Of a DNA stretch of 10,929 nucleotides, positions 9,276 to 10,929 are shown in pieces. The DNA is from Gulosibacter massiliensis (GTDB lineage: Bacteria > Actinomycetota > Actinomycetes > Actinomycetales > Microbacteriaceae). The position numbers were made by a program, and so were the translations under genes. The notes beneath the pieces are model-generated. The model was not told the DNA's origin. It saw only the letters and a program-made list of their open reading frames with translations, and did no database searches. The stretch spans positions 1 through 10,929 of the forward strand of contig CAMDKN010000026.1 of the NCBI GenBank assembly GCA_945901035.1. Reading direction: 5' to 3'. Numbering within the stretch: the first letter of the stretch is position 1; every line of letters starts with the position of its first letter.

Positions 9276-10082
9276 TCAGCCTCCCCAGATTGATGCCGCG
9301 TGGTTTTCCCATTCTCTCGCATCGAGCGGCTTTGTGGGGTCACCATACACAATCGCCTCGCGGTTTCCGTGCTCACCGTCGAGCGGCGATGCCATCACCC
9401 CGCTGATCGGAAGCCCGAGCGACACAATCGCGCCACACACCGCGCGAAGAGCTCCGGTGCGCAGATCGTCGTTTCGGACGACGCCCTGATGGAGATTTCC
9501 TTTGCCGACCTCGAACTGGGGTTTCACCAGGATGACGTATCGAAAGTCGCGACCCAGCGCCGCCACCAGAGCCGGCAGAATCATCGTGACCGAGATGAAG
9601 CTCACGTCGACGACAACGTCGTCAATCGCACCGACACCCCAATCGTCAGCCATTTCGCGAGTCAACTCGCGCGCGTTGACCCCCTCGACGACGTGAACAC
9701 GGTGGTTGGAGCGCAGGGTCGGATGAATCTGACCGTGTCCGACGTCCAGCGCCACGACTCTCGATGCGCCCCGGAAAAGTGCCACCTCGGTGAAACCGCC
9801 CGTAGACGCGCCGACGTCCAGGACAGTCCGGCCATGAAAATCGATGGTGAACCGTTCGCAGGCTCCGAGAAGTTTGTTGGCGGAACGCGCAACCCAACGG
9901 TCCAACGCGGTGACCGCGAGAATCGAGGACGGCGCGACCTTGTGCCCCGTTTTCGTCACGACGCGGTCGTCGACACGAACACTACCGGCCTCGATCAATC
10001 TCGCGGCGCGCGTTCTGCTCTCGGCTAGTCCGCGTTCGACCAGCGCGAGGTCGAGTCGGGACAGATCAGCGCGGTCGCTCAT
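9276..10082 (-). CDS. tlyA: TlyA-family rRNA 2'-O-methyltransferase (S4 + SAM domains)
   Basis: A 268-aa protein. Residues about 8-60 are an S4 RNA-binding domain (LDLALVERGLAESRTRAARLIEAG). A short linker with RWV at 62-64 follows, then an FtsJ-like methyltransferase fold with SAM motif DVGASTGGFT at 89-98. Lys70 (SANKLLG), an Asp at about 159, Lys187 and Glu191 (VKPQFEVGKG) fit the catalytic set of the family. TlyA methylates C1920 of 23S rRNA, and the longer TlyA-II type also methylates C1409 of 16S rRNA; loss gives capreomycin and viomycin resistance in mycobacteria. Its length equals my recollection of M. tuberculosis TlyA (268 aa), so TlyA-II is likely. ATG 10082 overlaps the small upstream gene by 17 bp. 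I see no ribosome binding site, so translation probably depends on coupling. Confidence 0.94.
   Translation of the reverse strand: MSDRADLSRLDLALVERGLAESRTRAARLIEAGSVRVDDRVVTKTGHKVAPSSILAVTALDRWVARSANKLLGACERFTIDFHGRTVLDVGASTGGFTEVALFRGASRVVALDVGHGQIHPTLRSNHRVHVVEGVNARELTREMADDWGVGAIDDVVVDVSFISVTMILPALVAALGRDFRYVILVKPQFEVGKGNLHQGVVRNDDLRTGALRAVCGAIVSLGLPISGVMASPLDGEHGNREAIVYGDPTKPLDAREWENHAASIWGG
9280..9286 (-). promoter_or_regulatory. Strong ribosome binding site of nadK
   Basis: GGGGAGG lies five bases before ATG 9274 and includes the last codons of tlyA (Gly-Gly). It fixes the nadK start against the open frame running to 9376. Among the genes here, only tyrA and nadK have a near-perfect site. 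Confidence 0.85.
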
Positions 10083-10197
10083 CGAGGCGAAGGCGAATTT
10101 CGCCTTCCAGCACCGTAAACGCCGCGGCACGTTCCTCCAAGGGCAGTTCGGAAATCTGCTCGAGGTTGAGCACGGCGTCCTCATTCTCCATGGTCAT
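10066..10197 (-). CDS. Small acidic protein of unknown function (43 aa)
   Basis: I do not recognise a named domain. ATG 10197 overlaps the phosphatase stop as ATGA, and the 43-residue product starts MTMENEDAVLNLEQISEL and ends RLDERPR. A second ATG at 10191 would give 41 residues. It is rich in Glu and Leu, with an amphipathic pattern from about residue 12 to 38 consistent with one or two helices, and no signal peptide or membrane segment. In M. tuberculosis a similarly small conserved hypothetical gene (Rv1693) occupies the same place between the HAD phosphatase and tlyA, which supports its being real. Overlaps on both sides (4 bp and 17 bp) suggest it may act partly as a translational bridge to tlyA. 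Function is unknown. Confidence 0.72.
   Translation of the reverse strand: MTMENEDAVLNLEQISELPLEERAAAFTVLEGEIRLRLDERPR
10089..10107 (-). repeat. 19-bp perfect palindrome upstream of tlyA
   Basis: Nine-base arms flank a single central base, giving on the mRNA strand GAAGGCG-AAATT-CGCCTTC, which can fold as a 7-bp stem with a five-base loop. It lies 7-25 bases before the tlyA ATG, inside the small gene (codons for E-G-E-I-R-L). It could shape ribosome access to tlyA, which lacks its own binding site. It may also be chance, as the amino-acid sequence explains the bases. Confidence 0.5.
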
Positions 10198-10929
10198 GAA
10201 TATATCGCGGGTTCGACGTCCAACCCGTAGATCCGAAGCCCTGACCGGTAAATCGCCGCACAACCCGCGCGCAACAGATTGAGCGGATTCTTTCCCTTCC
10301 GTTTCACGCGGACCACGTGACCCGTCATCGTCACCGACGAATCCCCCACCGTCACAACGGCCGTGTCGCCTTTGACGACGACGACCGATTCGGGATAGTC
10401 GAGGGACAATTCCCGCAGGTCGCCCAAAATGTAAGTCGGCTGGCTCTCTTCGCCGGCCGCGATCGCTTGTTTCGGACCGTCGATCCCCGTCAGCACCAGT
10501 GCACTTCGCATTCCGGCGCGGTTGGCGCCCAGGATATCCGTGTCGAGACGGTCTCCGATGACGAGTGGGTTATCCGCCGCAAACTTTTCCCGCGCGTAAT
10601 CAAAAATCGCACGCTCGGGCTTTCCCGCAAAAACGGGAAGGCGTCCGACGGCGAGGTGTACCGCGGACACCAGCGTCCCGTTACCCGGCGCAATTCCCCG
10701 CGCGACGGGGATCGTCCAGTCGGTGTTGGTCGCGACCCAGGGAATTCCGGTGTGCAGCGCAAACGAGGCTTCGGCGAGTTCGGTCCATCCGACGGTCGGT
10801 GCAAAACCCTGAATCACCGCTGCGGGTTTGTCGTCCGCGGAAAATGTAACAACGAAACCAGCCGACTGGACCTCGACGATGAGCCCCTCGCCGCCGATCA
10901 CCAGGATCGTCGACCCAGCGGGCACGAGT
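10194..10929 (-). CDS. HAD-IIA (NagD/Rv1692-like) phosphatase, N-terminus beyond the window
   Basis: The visible 244 residues run into the right edge in frame, so roughly the first third, including the nucleophile DxDGT motif, is missing. What remains shows the class IIA cap (WVATNTDWTIP and APGNGTL), then GKPERAIFDYA with the motif III lysine, and PLVIGDRLDTDILGANRAGM with the motif IV acidic pair. This is the NagD-type arrangement. The place before a small gene and tlyA equals Rv1692, reported as a glycerol-3-phosphate phosphatase in M. tuberculosis, so that or a related phosphosugar is the best guess. About 80 residues follow the HAD core (from YPESVVVV to EPAIYS), more than in E. coli NagD; the end includes a Leu/Ala-rich helix. 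The stop overlaps the next gene as ATGA. Confidence 0.88.
   Translation of the reverse strand, partial: LVPAGSTILVIGGEGLIVEVQSAGFVVTFSADDKPAAVIQGFAPTVGWTELAEASFALHTGIPWVATNTDWTIPVARGIAPGNGTLVSAVHLAVGRLPVFAGKPERAIFDYAREKFAADNPLVIGDRLDTDILGANRAGMRSALVLTGIDGPKQAIAAGEESQPTYILGDLRELSLDYPESVVVVKGDTAVVTVGDSSVTMTGHVVRVKRKGKNPLNLLRAGCAAIYRSGLRIYGLDVEPAIYS

Noticed and set aside
9275-9376. A 34-residue N-terminal extension of NAD kinase
   Set aside because: It is read from the coding sequence of tlyA in another frame. GGGGAGG before ATG 9274 sets the start.
10083-10184. A 34-residue Arg/Cys-rich extension of TlyA
   Set aside because: It overlaps the small gene in another frame and lies before a complete S4 domain, so it is not family sequence.

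Overview
The window is about 10.9 kb of GC-rich DNA (roughly 60% G+C by eye) with every gene on the minus strand. It reads from the right edge to the left as: HAD-IIA sugar-phosphate phosphatase (5' end cut by the window edge), a 43-aa small protein, tlyA, nadK, recN, pyrG, xerD, parA, scpA, scpB, rluB, tyrA, and the first eight codons of cmk. The order matches, as I remember it, the Mycobacterium tuberculosis stretch Rv1692-Rv1712. That order, the G+C content and the frequent GTG/TTG starts point to an actinobacterium (Actinomycetota). The tyrA gene between rluB and cmk and the style of the ParA N-terminus suggest Microbacteriaceae or a relative, but this is inference.

Right part (about 6.7-10.9 kb): the phosphatase, small protein, TlyA rRNA methyltransferase, NAD kinase and RecN repair ATPase overlap or nearly touch (4-bp overlap, 17-bp overlap, 1-bp gap, 4-bp overlap), so they look co-transcribed and translationally coupled. 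Middle (about 4.0-6.7 kb): CTP synthase follows recN after 30 bp, and xerD follows pyrG after 6 bp. Left part (1-4.0 kb): parA is preceded by a 31-bp gap holding a good promoter. Then parA-scpA-scpB-rluB-tyrA-cmk run with overlaps of 17, 11, 11, 8 and 4 bp.

Functionally the cluster mixes nucleotide and cofactor supply (PyrG, Cmk, NadK), ribosome modification (TlyA, RluB), chromosome maintenance and segregation (RecN, XerD, ParA, ScpA, ScpB) and tyrosine synthesis (TyrA). All are ordinary core genes with intact signature residues. No mobile element, CRISPR array, RNA gene or transferred island is visible, and no stretch over 31 bp lacks a gene.

I do not see a new multi-gene system. The points worth a second look are small: a promoter ahead of parA whose spacer is centred on an inverted repeat and which would give a leaderless mRNA, a 19-bp palindrome just upstream of tlyA, an imperfect repeat forming the 3' end of recN, the uncharacterised 43-aa protein, and the absence of the genes that usually separate recN, pyrG and xerD in mycobacteria and corynebacteria.
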